From an uncultured Sphaerochaeta sp. (lineage in GTDB: Bacteria > Spirochaetota > Spirochaetia > Sphaerochaetales > Sphaerochaetaceae), in the NCBI RefSeq assembly GCF_963677315.1, contig NZ_OY781939.1, positions 1,550,001-1,614,000 on the forward strand: 64,000 bases of DNA. Reading direction: 5' to 3'. The translations under genes and the position numbers were made by a program. Below, piece by piece: positions 1 to 8,537 of the stretch. Positions within the stretch are counted from its first letter, which is position 1, and every line of letters starts with the position of its first letter. Under the pieces are notes generated by a model. It saw only the letters and a list, made by a program, of their open reading frames with translations, was not told the origin of the DNA and ran no database searches.

Positions 1-1
1 C

Positions 2-1120
2 GCAAGTGGAAAATCAAATGTATACAAAGCCTTTTCCTATATGCGACATCTTATAGTTAGTTCTTTTCAATATGGGGGGTCTTCTGATACAGCGAAAACA
101 TCTGATGAGTCCTCAAATTTCCCACAACCTCCTCGTTTTGCCTGGACTACACAGAATATGGAGCCTGCAACCTTTGAAGTATATTGTATTAATCCCAGTA
201 CCTTAAAAACCTACAACTACGGCTTTTCAGTTGACGAAAAAGGGATCGTTGAAGAGTGGTTGAACGAGAAGGCTAAGACTGCAAGAAAAAGCAAGATTGT
301 CTTCTATAGAGGCCGTAATGAGAAAGAAAATGATTTCTCCGGACTTACAAAGACTGATACAAACAACTTGCTTACAGCGTTAGAGCCAGAGGTACTGGTC
401 ATCTCTTTGGGTAATAAACTAAAGGTGAAGAAGTGCCAAACAATCGCACAATGGTTCTACCTATGTGAAACCACTGACTATGGAGACCCTGGCGAAAACT
501 TTTTCCTTTGCCATAGACTCCCAATCAACTTTAGAGAAAAGGAAATCCAAGATCGAGTACTACAATTCTTTGCCTCATTCGATGAATCAATAAAAGGGTT
601 CAAAATTGAAGAACTTCCTTCAGAAGAAGATGACTCTCCAAAACGTATTCATATTGAATCATTACACCAAGCAGTTGATAGTGATGATTTAATCGGAATC
701 GGGCTACAACAGGAGAGCGCTGGTACCATTAAAATGTTTTCTCTCTACCCTGTTCTCATGAATGTTTTGGAACATGGGACGGTTCTCTTTGTCGATGAAT
801 TAAATTCCAGATTACATCCATTGCTTGTCCGTAATCTCATAAGATTATTTTCAGATCAAAGCACCAATCCAAATCATGCTCAGTTAATCTTCACAACACA
901 TGATTCGTGGCATCTTTCAAACAAGAGCCTGCGTCGTGACGAGATCTGGTTTACTGCAAAAAGCACAGTGGGAGAAAGTACCCTCTACTCCCTCGCGGAC
1001 TTCAAACCAGAAGCAGGTACCAAGATTCGTAAAGATGAGAACTATGAAAAGAATTACCTCCTCGGGAAATATGGTGCCATTCCTTCGTTGAATACCATCC
1101 AGCTCATTTTTCCAGATTAG
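2..1120 (+). CDS. AAA15-family ATPase, 5' end outside window
   Basis: ATP-binding protein of the ABC/SMC-like AAA15 family, usually found in RloB- or AbiL-type defence pairs. The first ATG is at 41, but the same frame is open from base 2 and reads ASGKSN, the end of a Walker A loop, so the gene begins upstream and only its 5' end is missing here. Walker B is LFVDELN with the following SRLHP, near residue 260 of the visible part. A switch-like FTTHD follows, and the C-terminus ends in RKDENYEKNYLLGKYGAIPS, typical of this family. Homologues normally have an RloB-like partner immediately downstream. Here only about ten plausible codons follow (from TTG 1146) before sequence resembling a dehydrogenase fragment begins. 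Function as a defence ATPase is inferred. Confidence 0.85.
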   Translation, partial: ASGKSNVYKAFSYMRHLIVSSFQYGGSSDTAKTSDESSNFPQPPRFAWTTQNMEPATFEVYCINPSTLKTYNYGFSVDEKGIVEEWLNEKAKTARKSKIVFYRGRNEKENDFSGLTKTDTNNLLTALEPEVLVISLGNKLKVKKCQTIAQWFYLCETTDYGDPGENFFLCHRLPINFREKEIQDRVLQFFASFDESIKGFKIEELPSEEDDSPKRIHIESLHQAVDSDDLIGIGLQQESAGTIKMFSLYPVLMNVLEHGTVLFVDELNSRLHPLLVRNLIRLFSDQSTNPNHAQLIFTTHDSWHLSNKSLRRDEIWFTAKSTVGESTLYSLADFKPEAGTKIRKDENYEKNYLLGKYGAIPSLNTIQLIFPD

Positions 1121-1171
1121 ACTGCCAGAGAGGGGAATCAGATCTTTGAGTAAGAAACAGCATGACGGCAA

Positions 1172-1240
1172 GAGGATTCATTCTACAGAGAGATTCTTGG
1201 AAGCCAAGAGAAATGGCACTGGAGTAGCAAAGGAAACAAT
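1172..1240 (-). repeat. Decayed fragment of the zinc dehydrogenase 3' region (copy C)
   Basis: About 65 bp that aligns with 3640-3705 and with 20745-20810. Shared blocks include TTCTACAGAGAG, TTGGAAGCCAAGAGA and GCACTGG in the same order and spacing. It has the same orientation as the other two copies (coding sense on the minus strand). It is too short and too diverged to be functional. It lies in the 323-base stretch 1121-1443, which otherwise holds only a promoter-like sequence. A 79-codon plus-strand frame at 1146-1385 runs antisense through it and is not believed to be a gene. Confidence 0.6.
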
Positions 1241-1359
1241 CTGCTCGATCACAGAATCTTTCACTGTTAAAAAGCTTGTAATACTACAACACAAGTACGG
1301 TACAGTAGGCGAAGTATTTCATACTCAGAATATTCTCAAGTTATATCTTTTAATGCTTT

Positions 1360-1386
1360 TTGATATGTTTTTTTGTTTGATATAAT
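1360..1386 (+). promoter_or_regulatory. Sigma70-type promoter for the ATPase/TOPRIM pair
   Basis: TTGATA at 1360-1365 and a perfect TATAAT at 1381-1386 with a 15-nt spacer, in an AT-rich stretch about 60 nt ahead of the ATPase start at 1444. The spacer is slightly short. Confidence 0.5.
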
Positions 1387-1443
1387 GTGATTTTTAAAAT
1401 ATAATACACTAAATGGTTTATTACGATTGCAATAAGGAAGATA

Positions 1444-2760
1444 ATGATGAAAATAAAAAGCATATCCCTTGGAGGATTTAAAAATCTAAAACTGACACGC
1501 ATTGAGTTTAATCGTATTACAGCGCTTGTTTCTCCGAATAATTATGGCAAGTCCAATGTTCTCCAAGGAATTGACTTTGCTTTATCATTCTTGAGTGCTG
1601 GAGAAAAAAGCCGCAAGAAAATGACATCCTGGACAAAAGGAATACCTTTGAATCCGTATTCTGCAGCCGACCCTTTTCTATTTGAGATTGAGTTCCATGA
1701 ACCTTCTTTGGGCGAGTATCAATATGTACGGTATGGATTTTCTTTCACCTGGTTCCGTGATGATGCTTCTGGGCAACGGATTGTCGATGAATGGTTGGAA
1801 ATGAGAGAAACCGAGAGCGTAAAATATACAAAATACCTGAAGAGAAATGAAGGACGTTATCGAAAAGCGAAATCCACAAATGCTTTTAGAAATATCATTT
1901 TAGGCCCATATCAGCTTGCTGTTGATACCTTGTCCTCTATTGATGACATTGCCTATGCCTCAGCGCTCAGCTTGATAAAACATCTCTCCTTTATTACTTG
2001 CGTATCTCTGGATATGGATAGTCAATATCAGGATCTCCCGTTTGAAATGAGTGATTCATATGACTCCCTCTCTGATACAAATGATATCCCCAAATTACTC
2101 AATGCTCTCAAAGATAAGTTTCCTGATAGATTTGCATTATTCAAAGAAGCCATTACAACCCTATTCCCTGAAATAAGCGACATCGAGGTGGTGAAAGCAA
2201 AATTTGATCCACCTGATGAGTTGTTTAAAATGTATGCAATGGAAAATAACGAAGTGAAGTATACTACCAATGCAGTCACCCCTCCATTCAAATGGAAGAA
2301 TGAGATTCAGAAAATCTTTGTAACGTACAAGCATATGAATCAACCACTTGATATCACTATGTTGTCAGCAGGGACAAAGCGGCTATTCTGGATTATGGCC
2401 ATCCTATTCTCCAGCAATTCGACTACTCACGTTATAGGTATTGAAGAACTAGAGACCAGTATCCATCCAAGACTCATAAAGCAGACCCTGGAACTACTAA
2501 ACGAGCATCTAGGAGATATTTCTTTGATTATCACAAGCCACTCTCCATATCTTGTCCAATACGTAAAATTAGAGAATATCTATATTGGCATTCCTGACGA
2601 GACAGGGCTTGCTTCTTTCCAGAGCATTGCCAAGACCAGAGCAAAGTCGTTAGTCAATACATCCCAAGATCTTGGACTCTCAATAGGTGAGTATCTGTTT
2701 GACTTGATGTCTGGCGATTCCAAGTCCAATTACATCCTTAAGAAATACATCAAGGGTTGA
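1444..2760 (+). CDS. OLD-like AAA ATPase of a two-gene defence-type module
   Basis: 438-residue ABC-type ATPase of the OLD/AAA15 group. The P-loop, residues about 30-38, reads SPNNYGKSN, with Ser where the first Gly of GxxxxGKS usually sits. A conserved TMLSAGTKRLFWIM segment stands in the place of the ABC signature. Walker B is VIGIEELETSIHP, followed by LIITSHSPYLVQY (switch His). There is no C-terminal TOPRIM domain; that function is carried by the next gene, whose start follows 5 bases after this stop. RBS AAGGA at 1434-1438; ATG at 1444 or 1447. By analogy with AbiL, PARIS and Gabija-like systems it would sense or process nucleic acid with its TOPRIM partner. That role is inferred, and the exact family cannot be assigned without a search. 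Confidence 0.82.
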   Translation: MMKIKSISLGGFKNLKLTRIEFNRITALVSPNNYGKSNVLQGIDFALSFLSAGEKSRKKMTSWTKGIPLNPYSAADPFLFEIEFHEPSLGEYQYVRYGFSFTWFRDDASGQRIVDEWLEMRETESVKYTKYLKRNEGRYRKAKSTNAFRNIILGPYQLAVDTLSSIDDIAYASALSLIKHLSFITCVSLDMDSQYQDLPFEMSDSYDSLSDTNDIPKLLNALKDKFPDRFALFKEAITTLFPEISDIEVVKAKFDPPDELFKMYAMENNEVKYTTNAVTPPFKWKNEIQKIFVTYKHMNQPLDITMLSAGTKRLFWIMAILFSSNSTTHVIGIEELETSIHPRLIKQTLELLNEHLGDISLIITSHSPYLVQYVKLENIYIGIPDETGLASFQSIAKTRAKSLVNTSQDLGLSIGEYLFDLMSGDSKSNYILKKYIKG

Positions 2761-2765
2761 GGAAC

Positions 2766-3425
2766 ATGAAAGATCCTTATACAAGTGGTGTTGCGTTCAT
2801 CTTCGAAGGAGATACTGAACAAACATTTTATGAGATTCTTATCAGCCAATTTAGCGGAAAACACCCAGAATTTTCATTCTCAGTCAGCTTTGATGATGAA
2901 GTCAACGAATTCATTTCAGAGTCAATTTCTGATTCACATTCTGTAATCATTCGTATGAATTCTGTCAAAACAATTACTCAGGTAGCACACTCAGCCGATT
3001 GGTTCAATAATTCTTGTAAGAAAAAGCATTCTGGTATCAAATGGACTGTCTTTTTGTGTTATGACACAGACTCTCCGCATGAAGATATTACAAAATTCCA
3101 TGAAGGAGACTGGCTCATGTTACGAAGAAAACTAAAGGGAAAGAACGTGGAGGTTATTGATTTGGCCTCGCGTGCTATGATTGAAGATCTCTTTCTCTAT
3201 GATATGGAAGGTATCTGCAACTATCTAGAAGTTCCAAACCAAGCAATACCCCGTGAAGGAAATGGAAAAACAACCTTAAAACAATTTTATCGCAAACATG
3301 GGAAAGTGTATCATGAGGGAGAACGAGCTACTGATATGATCTGGGGCTTGAACATGGATAGTATTGTCGCTAAAGCTGAGATTCAATTAGGTATAATTGA
3401 TGAGCGTTGTTTCCCTGCTAAATAA
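2766..3425 (+). CDS. RloB/TOPRIM-like protein, partner of the OLD-like ATPase
   Basis: About 219 residues. The N-terminus has VAFIFEGDTEQTFYEIL, the first acidic motif (EGxTE) of RloB/AbiLii and TOPRIM-like nucleases. A central TVFLCYDTDSP near residues 95-104 gives the DxD motif. A later MIEDLFLYD is a possible further acidic site. ATG 2766 has AAGGG 9 nt upstream. A TTG at 2757, overlapping the ATPase stop by 4 nt, is an alternative start. The tight coupling to the ATPase supports a joint effector module. Nuclease activity is inferred from the motif pattern alone. Confidence 0.72.
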   Translation: MKDPYTSGVAFIFEGDTEQTFYEILISQFSGKHPEFSFSVSFDDEVNEFISESISDSHSVIIRMNSVKTITQVAHSADWFNNSCKKKHSGIKWTVFLCYDTDSPHEDITKFHEGDWLMLRRKLKGKNVEVIDLASRAMIEDLFLYDMEGICNYLEVPNQAIPREGNGKTTLKQFYRKHGKVYHEGERATDMIWGLNMDSIVAKAEIQLGIIDERCFPAK

Positions 3426-3548
3426 GATAACACCCATAAAGGTATTTCATGATAATCACCACTGCTGTTTACGCTATTTGATGCTACCTTTATAAATTGC
3501 AATCAGAGATTCAAATTTACCCTAATTTTTATCATAAGAGTGATATCC

Positions 3549-3874
3549 CTACCCAATCATCACCTTGTCAACCTCTCCCCTATGCTCAGAGGCGAAGGAT
3601 AATGCCTCAACTACCTGGTCGAAGGGGAATCGGTGGGAGATGATACCTTCTACAGAGAGGGCTTTGGAAGCCAAGAGAGACAGCACTGGGTCAAAGGTAT
3701 TACAGTATCGGTTCACTCCCCTGACATCCAGCTCTTTCTCGATGACTGTTTCCATGGAGAAGGGAAATGAGGAAACCTCTGGCCAACCGACCAGAACAAT
3801 CACCCCACCCCGTTTAGCAAAAAACGGTGTGGAGGAGGCTCCCTTGCTGGAGCCGGAGGTGTCAAACACAACAT
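3549..3874 (-). pseudogene. 3'-terminal fragment of a zinc-dependent dehydrogenase gene (copy B)
   Basis: Encodes only the last ~106 residues of a medium-chain zinc dehydrogenase, nearly identical to the C-terminus of the intact gene at 20653-21672. Examples of shared segments are GGVIVLVGWPEVSSF and EKELDVRGVNRYCNTF. Similarity begins at the stop codon and breaks abruptly near 3874, just past the codons for VFDTSGSSKG. No cofactor or zinc-binding part remains, so it is not a functional enzyme. Same orientation as the intact gene, about 17.1 kb away. The two copies bracket the whole catabolic island. Confidence 0.9.
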
Positions 3875-3946
3875 TAATTCTGCTATACTATTCAAATATT
3901 CAATGAATTTTAGAGTACAAATATCATCTTCTATAGTTAGGAAGAA

Positions 3947-4753
3947 TCAATTCAACATTGAACCATCGATAGGAGATTTCCAACCAAGCTCGACTGAAGC
4001 TCGTTTGCTTAATTCTTTTAAATACAGAATGATCTCCATGGTTCTATGCGCATTTAAACGAGTGATTGGAGCAGATAAACTCATTGCCGCAACAATTTTA
4101 CCTGTGTAGTCACGTATGGGGACTGCAATACATTTGATTCCCATTTCACACTCTTCATTGTCGATTGCATAATCTTGTTGTCGTATGCTATTCAGTTCTT
4201 CTTTCAGTGTTTCTAATTTTATATACGTGTTATCGGTCAATCGCTTTAGCCCCATCTTATCGACATAACCCCTTAATTGGCTATCAGCATATTCAGCTAA
4301 ATAGAGTTTACCAACACCTGTAGCATGCATAGGAGCAATTCTTCCAATCCGCGAAAGTGTTTGTAACATATGAGAAGGACCGTCTTCAGTGGCAATGTAT
4401 ACCATCTGCATATTGCTCTCTATGCATAGTGAAGCCGATTCATTAAACGTCGAGGCAATCTCCTTAAGAAATTTCCGAAGTGCTTGATGAAATGGGTAAT
4501 TTCTTCTGTTTCGATCTCCTAAGTCTGCCAATTTCAAGGTAAGATAATAACGAGAAGTGAGAGCATCCTGATTGATATAACCATACTCAATGAACGTATT
4601 CAGGAATCTAAGCACAGTACTAGGAGACATACCTAAGTCTTGTGCAATATCTTGTAATCGTGCACTGCCCTCTTTATAATCAGCCATAATCTCAAGAATA
4701 TTGAGCGCCTTCTTCAACGATTGATTTTTATTGATACTATCATGATTATTCAC
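3947..4753 (-). CDS. IclR-family transcriptional regulator
   Basis: 268 residues with an N-terminal winged helix (KKALNILEIMADYKEG, then DIAQDLGMSPSTVLRFLNTF, residues about 14-60). The C-terminal IclR effector domain has the family landmarks RIAPMHATGVGKLYLA and MGIKCIAVPIRDYTGKIVAAMSLS. The start is GTG at 4753 with AAGGAAAAGG upstream. It lies at the downstream end of the leftward island operon and is probably its local regulator. The effector is unknown; IclR proteins often respond to small organic acids such as glyoxylate or pyruvate. The palindromes at 16114-16214 are candidate target sites. Confidence 0.9.
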   Translation of the reverse strand: MNNHDSINKNQSLKKALNILEIMADYKEGSARLQDIAQDLGMSPSTVLRFLNTFIEYGYINQDALTSRYYLTLKLADLGDRNRRNYPFHQALRKFLKEIASTFNESASLCIESNMQMVYIATEDGPSHMLQTLSRIGRIAPMHATGVGKLYLAEYADSQLRGYVDKMGLKRLTDNTYIKLETLKEELNSIRQQDYAIDNEECEMGIKCIAVPIRDYTGKIVAAMSLSAPITRLNAHRTMEIILYLKELSKRASVELGWKSPIDGSMLN

Positions 4754-4874
4754 TGTAACTGCCTTTTCCTTTCTATAAAAAAATTATAACCCACTTCCTG
4801 TAAAAGTGTTAGTTGGTGTAACGCGCATTCAAAATCATTTGATTATCATGATAGAATAATCTTTTTGCAATAAT

Positions 4875-6146
4875 TTACAACTTCTCATATTTCTTAATCC
4901 TCACTTCAGCTGAAAGAGCATGAGCCACCATTTTTTCAACCCTACATTGCCTGCTTGTGACATGAGCAATCTCAATACTAGCAGATTTTGTCGCTCTTTG
5001 ATATGTTACAGTTTTTAGAAACTTACCAACCCACACCCCACCTGTATATCGTGCAGCACGGCTTGTAGGGAGAATATGGTTGGTACCAATGCTTTTATCA
5101 CCATATGCTACAGTGGTTTCTTCCCCAATAAATAATGATCCATAATTCTTCAAACGCGAATCGAACCACTGCTCATCCTCTACAAGTAACTCCAAATGCT
5201 CTGGAGCATAATGATCCATGATTGAGACAGCTTCTTCAGGAGATTCGGCTACAATAACCTGTCCATTCCCTCTCCATGATTGAGATGCAATATCCTGAGT
5301 CGGAAGAACCTTCAACTGTCGTTCCAATTCTTGGATTATTTCTTTTGCATGATTCTCACTAAAACATACCAGAATTTGACCACTATTTGGATCATGCTCT
5401 GCTTGCCCAAGCAGATCACAAGCAACAATCATTGGATCTGAGTAATCATCAGCAATGATTCCAATCTCAGTTGGCCCTGCTAGCAAATCTATACCACATC
5501 GGCCAAACAATTGACGCTTTGCTTCTGCAACATACTTGTTTCCAGCCCCACACAACATGTCGACAGGATCGCAAAAACCCATACCGAAAGCCATTAAAGC
5601 AAATGCCTGAACCCCGCCTAGGATAAAAATCCTGTCTGCTTGGGCATTTGCAATTGCATGAACTGTTGCAGGATAATAGCCACCACCCCTTAAAGGAGGA
5701 GTACAAGCAACAACGGTCTTAACACCTGCAACCTTAGCAGGAATAATGCTCATCTGTGCAGACCCAAACATAGGATATCGACCACCTGGGATATAACTTC
5801 CAACATTCTCGATTGGGATATGCTTATGTCCAAGGATTACTCCAGGAATGATTTCCGTTTCCATCTCATGCATTGTTTCCAACTGTGCTTGTGCGAAACG
5901 ACGAACATTAGCCTGACAATACCGCGTATCATCAATTAATTGCTTCTCACAGGCTAATATGGCAGCATTGATTTCCTTTGTAGAAAGCTCGAAGGATGGA
6001 GGATCCCAATTATCAAGATTACGGCTGTACCTTCTTACTCCATCCATCCCATTCTTTTCGAGATCTAGAAGCATTTCACTGACAACTCTGGCAGTCTCTT
6101 CGTCATGTTCAAAAAGCCTATGCCCACCTTCCTTTATAACCAACAT
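4875..6146 (-). CDS. HisD-family zinc/NAD dehydrogenase (catabolic type)
   Basis: 423 residues, close in length to histidinol dehydrogenase (about 430). The HisD landmarks are all present: PIENVGSYIPGGRYPMFGS near residue 112, IDLLAGPTEIG, zinc ligands in GQAEHDPNSG, catalytic Glu-His in YAPEHLEL, GDKSIGTNHILPT, and a C-terminal zinc His in MVAHALSAEVR. No other histidine gene is nearby. The gene sits in a sugar-catabolic operon, so a four-electron or alcohol oxidation of another substrate is more likely, as for HpsN-type members that oxidise dihydroxypropanesulfonate. The true substrate is unknown. Strong RBS GGAGGGGGG just before ATG 6146. It is the last enzyme gene of the leftward operon. 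Confidence 0.85.
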   Translation of the reverse strand: MLVIKEGGHRLFEHDEETARVVSEMLLDLEKNGMDGVRRYSRNLDNWDPPSFELSTKEINAAILACEKQLIDDTRYCQANVRRFAQAQLETMHEMETEIIPGVILGHKHIPIENVGSYIPGGRYPMFGSAQMSIIPAKVAGVKTVVACTPPLRGGGYYPATVHAIANAQADRIFILGGVQAFALMAFGMGFCDPVDMLCGAGNKYVAEAKRQLFGRCGIDLLAGPTEIGIIADDYSDPMIVACDLLGQAEHDPNSGQILVCFSENHAKEIIQELERQLKVLPTQDIASQSWRGNGQVIVAESPEEAVSIMDHYAPEHLELLVEDEQWFDSRLKNYGSLFIGEETTVAYGDKSIGTNHILPTSRAARYTGGVWVGKFLKTVTYQRATKSASIEIAHVTSRQCRVEKMVAHALSAEVRIKKYEKL

Positions 6147-6350
6147 ATCCCCCCCTCCGAAATTATAAGCATATAAAACTCATTCAAATACATAACTTCA
6201 TTGCAGTCACCACCTTAAACCAGCAAGGAAGTGTACTATTTCGAGATATACCCAGCATAACTTTCACTCAACAAATACTTTCAAAGTTACAATAGTTAAA
6301 ACTCATTCTCGCTTTTCTGGGTAGAAGTACCCTTGAATTCTCTGACATTC

Positions 6351-6369
6351 CTATCTATCTATCTATCTC
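6351..6369. repeat. CTAT microsatellite at a gene 3' end
   Basis: Four and a half CTAT units that run across the stop codon of the glycosidase-like gene ending at 6355. Slippage would change only the last residues. The rest of the gap 6147-6354 shows no clear feature. Confidence 0.6.
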
Positions 6370-8487
6370 AAAGGCAATTATATCGTAGTCATCAAGCTTT
6401 GGAAGAAGAACTGAAATTGAATCCTGATGTTTCTGGATAGACACTTCCCGATTGGACTGTACTGAGAAAACCCGACGAATGTTCTCTCTTCCATAGTATC
6501 TTATTTCAATATTACATACTGGAACAATCTCAGTAAGGAACCTGTCTCCACCAGTCCGATTGACCAAATGGATATTTATCCTATTTTTCTGCTCTCTGAA
6601 AAATGCATTTACACTCTTTGGTCCAATTACTGTAAAGCCATTGTTATCTGGTTGCAGAACATCCATGATCACATTACAGATATCACTTTGCCCTAGTTCA
6701 TAATATTCCCTTCCTAGTGGCCATCCAAAATAGTACACCAAGCCATCTCCAAAATTTCTTTTTACAGCCAATGCATCGCCTTGCATTATTGGAGACATAG
6801 GGTACGATAGACCTTCCGGGAAAACCCTGAATGTAGGTGACAGCTTGAGAATTAGTTCTGCTTCATCCAAACTGAATGTACAAGCAAAGTGGTCTACAGG
6901 CACAATTTTCACTTCTGTAAATGAAGGGAAAGCAGAAGAATCCTCTGGTATGACACCATAGGTCTGCATTTCAATGTTACGCTCATCGACACCAAGTTTC
7001 TTATCTGAACCAAGATAATTGACACCAAAAAGGTCACTTAGGCCAAAATCGCTTCTTTTCTTTCCAAACTCGTCAAATAGAGATGTATGGGCAGTTGCCA
7101 AAACAACCCCGCCAAGCTTTACATACTCTCTGACGCTTGCACAATCCTCATCACTCATACATGCAGTATTAGCAAGGATAACCTTTGAATACTTACTGCC
7201 TTGCTTCTTTAAATCAGAAATAGAAATTATATCAAATGCAATATGCTTGTCTAACAACACTCGCTCAAAACCTCGCAAGCAAGCTACATAAGATTTAAAA
7301 GCATTTTCTTTTCCATAATAGATTAAAGAGGATTGACTATACACAATGGCAATCTTTGCGATCGGGCTATCAGCTTCGTAGTAGTTTCTATATTTTGTAT
7401 AAAAGTCAAATACTTCTTGTGGAGCTTTAAATCCACGCTTATCTTCGTGTACAGCTGGGGGCCCTCCAGATAGGTTTATCATCGGATTTGCCCCGTTAGC
7501 AATGATCTGATATAACCAATATTTCTGTTCCGCATACTCCATGGCAGTTCTTCTCCAGGGCCATGCCAAAAAATATGAAGCAACAATGATTACGGGCTTA
7601 TCCGTTAACGATTGCATATAAATAGCTTCTTCACTCGACATAGTAAGACTCTGCCAAACAAGAGAATCACGATTTGTAGTATGAAAAACTCTTTCTTGAG
7701 CTTCTATCTGAATAATATCTTGGTATTCAACCATTTTTTCTTGGTCAAGAGAACTCGAGATTGTCCAAGTTGGATTACCAAAACAGACAGAGTTACCCAT
7801 CACGATTAGATCATCCCTTTGTGATTTAACCATTTCATATAACTGCTGTACTCTTAGAGCAGTTTGCTCATATCGCCATTTCACATACTCATGATAGGTA
7901 TCTGAATCCCAGTCGACACTTTCTGGCAAGGAAAGCCCGGTTGCATGATAAAAACCCTCTCTACAATTCTTACAGTAACAAATATTGGCGCTAAACCCAT
8001 AGCTGCTTCCCCCAAACTTCATACCTCCTATTTGGGGATAACGGTCAATAAGCTCTTTAACGATAAGTGCCGAATACTCAGTTTGCCATCCACTTAGGAG
8101 ACATGCTTGTACATTTTCGTCGTCAATAACTCGCATATTCCCGTTTATATCCAACTGCGCCCAATCAGGATGATCCTTTGCAGCTTTTGAAGGAAGAATG
8201 CCTAAGTCGACCATAGGTATTGGAACAATTCCTGCAGCCCTTGCTTTTGTGACAATCTCTGCAGCCAAGTCTTTTCCCTTTTCTAGATATGGACTGATTC
8301 TCTGGTATTCCAATGCAGATGGATACGTCGTTACGTATCCCCCTGCAAAGAAGCTGAAAAAATCAATGTGCAATTTTTGCATTGCATCAATAAAAGCATC
8401 AACATCAAAATCTTGACAATCAACGTCTCTAATTGTCATATGCACACTGGTCATCCTGGATTTAATCCAGTCATTGTGTAAATTCAT
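6355..8487 (-). CDS. Glycoside-hydrolase-like protein, GHL6/GH42-type fold (paralogue A)
   Basis: 710 residues and no signal peptide, so cytosolic. The N-terminal half looks like the alpha-amylase/GHL6-type TIM barrel: a DFFSFFAGGYVTTYPS strand, then GIVPIPMVDLG, HPDWAQ, and GGMKFGGSSYGF. A CYCKNCREGFYHATG cysteine cluster follows near residue 170. The central part, from about residue 370 (IAKIAIVYSQSSLIYYG onward), resembles the beta-galactosidase trimerisation domain with KLGGVVLATAHTSLFDE. Two related genes lie in the same operon (8538-10721 and 13883-16018). RBS GAGGA precedes ATG 8487. Substrate and catalytic residues cannot be assigned from sequence alone. Confidence 0.75.
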   Translation of the reverse strand: MNLHNDWIKSRMTSVHMTIRDVDCQDFDVDAFIDAMQKLHIDFFSFFAGGYVTTYPSALEYQRISPYLEKGKDLAAEIVTKARAAGIVPIPMVDLGILPSKAAKDHPDWAQLDINGNMRVIDDENVQACLLSGWQTEYSALIVKELIDRYPQIGGMKFGGSSYGFSANICYCKNCREGFYHATGLSLPESVDWDSDTYHEYVKWRYEQTALRVQQLYEMVKSQRDDLIVMGNSVCFGNPTWTISSSLDQEKMVEYQDIIQIEAQERVFHTTNRDSLVWQSLTMSSEEAIYMQSLTDKPVIIVASYFLAWPWRRTAMEYAEQKYWLYQIIANGANPMINLSGGPPAVHEDKRGFKAPQEVFDFYTKYRNYYEADSPIAKIAIVYSQSSLIYYGKENAFKSYVACLRGFERVLLDKHIAFDIISISDLKKQGSKYSKVILANTACMSDEDCASVREYVKLGGVVLATAHTSLFDEFGKKRSDFGLSDLFGVNYLGSDKKLGVDERNIEMQTYGVIPEDSSAFPSFTEVKIVPVDHFACTFSLDEAELILKLSPTFRVFPEGLSYPMSPIMQGDALAVKRNFGDGLVYYFGWPLGREYYELGQSDICNVIMDVLQPDNNGFTVIGPKSVNAFFREQKNRINIHLVNRTGGDRFLTEIVPVCNIEIRYYGRENIRRVFSVQSNREVSIQKHQDSISVLLPKLDDYDIIAFEIDR

Positions 8488-8537
8488 AGCATCCTCTTTA
8501 TTATTCTTTATAAAGCTACATTTTATTCAGTTTAGTC

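Noticed and set aside
1146..1385. 79-codon plus-strand frame after the AAA15 ATPase
   Set aside because: Most of it is the antisense of a decayed dehydrogenase fragment and AT-rich promoter DNA; no protein motif.
3565..3906. 113-codon plus-strand frame
   Set aside because: It is the antisense of dehydrogenase copy B; the coding pattern lies on the minus strand.
4875..6146. Histidine biosynthesis hisD
   Set aside because: Although all HisD residues are present, the gene lies in a sugar operon under an IclR gene, with no other his gene; a catabolic member is more likely.
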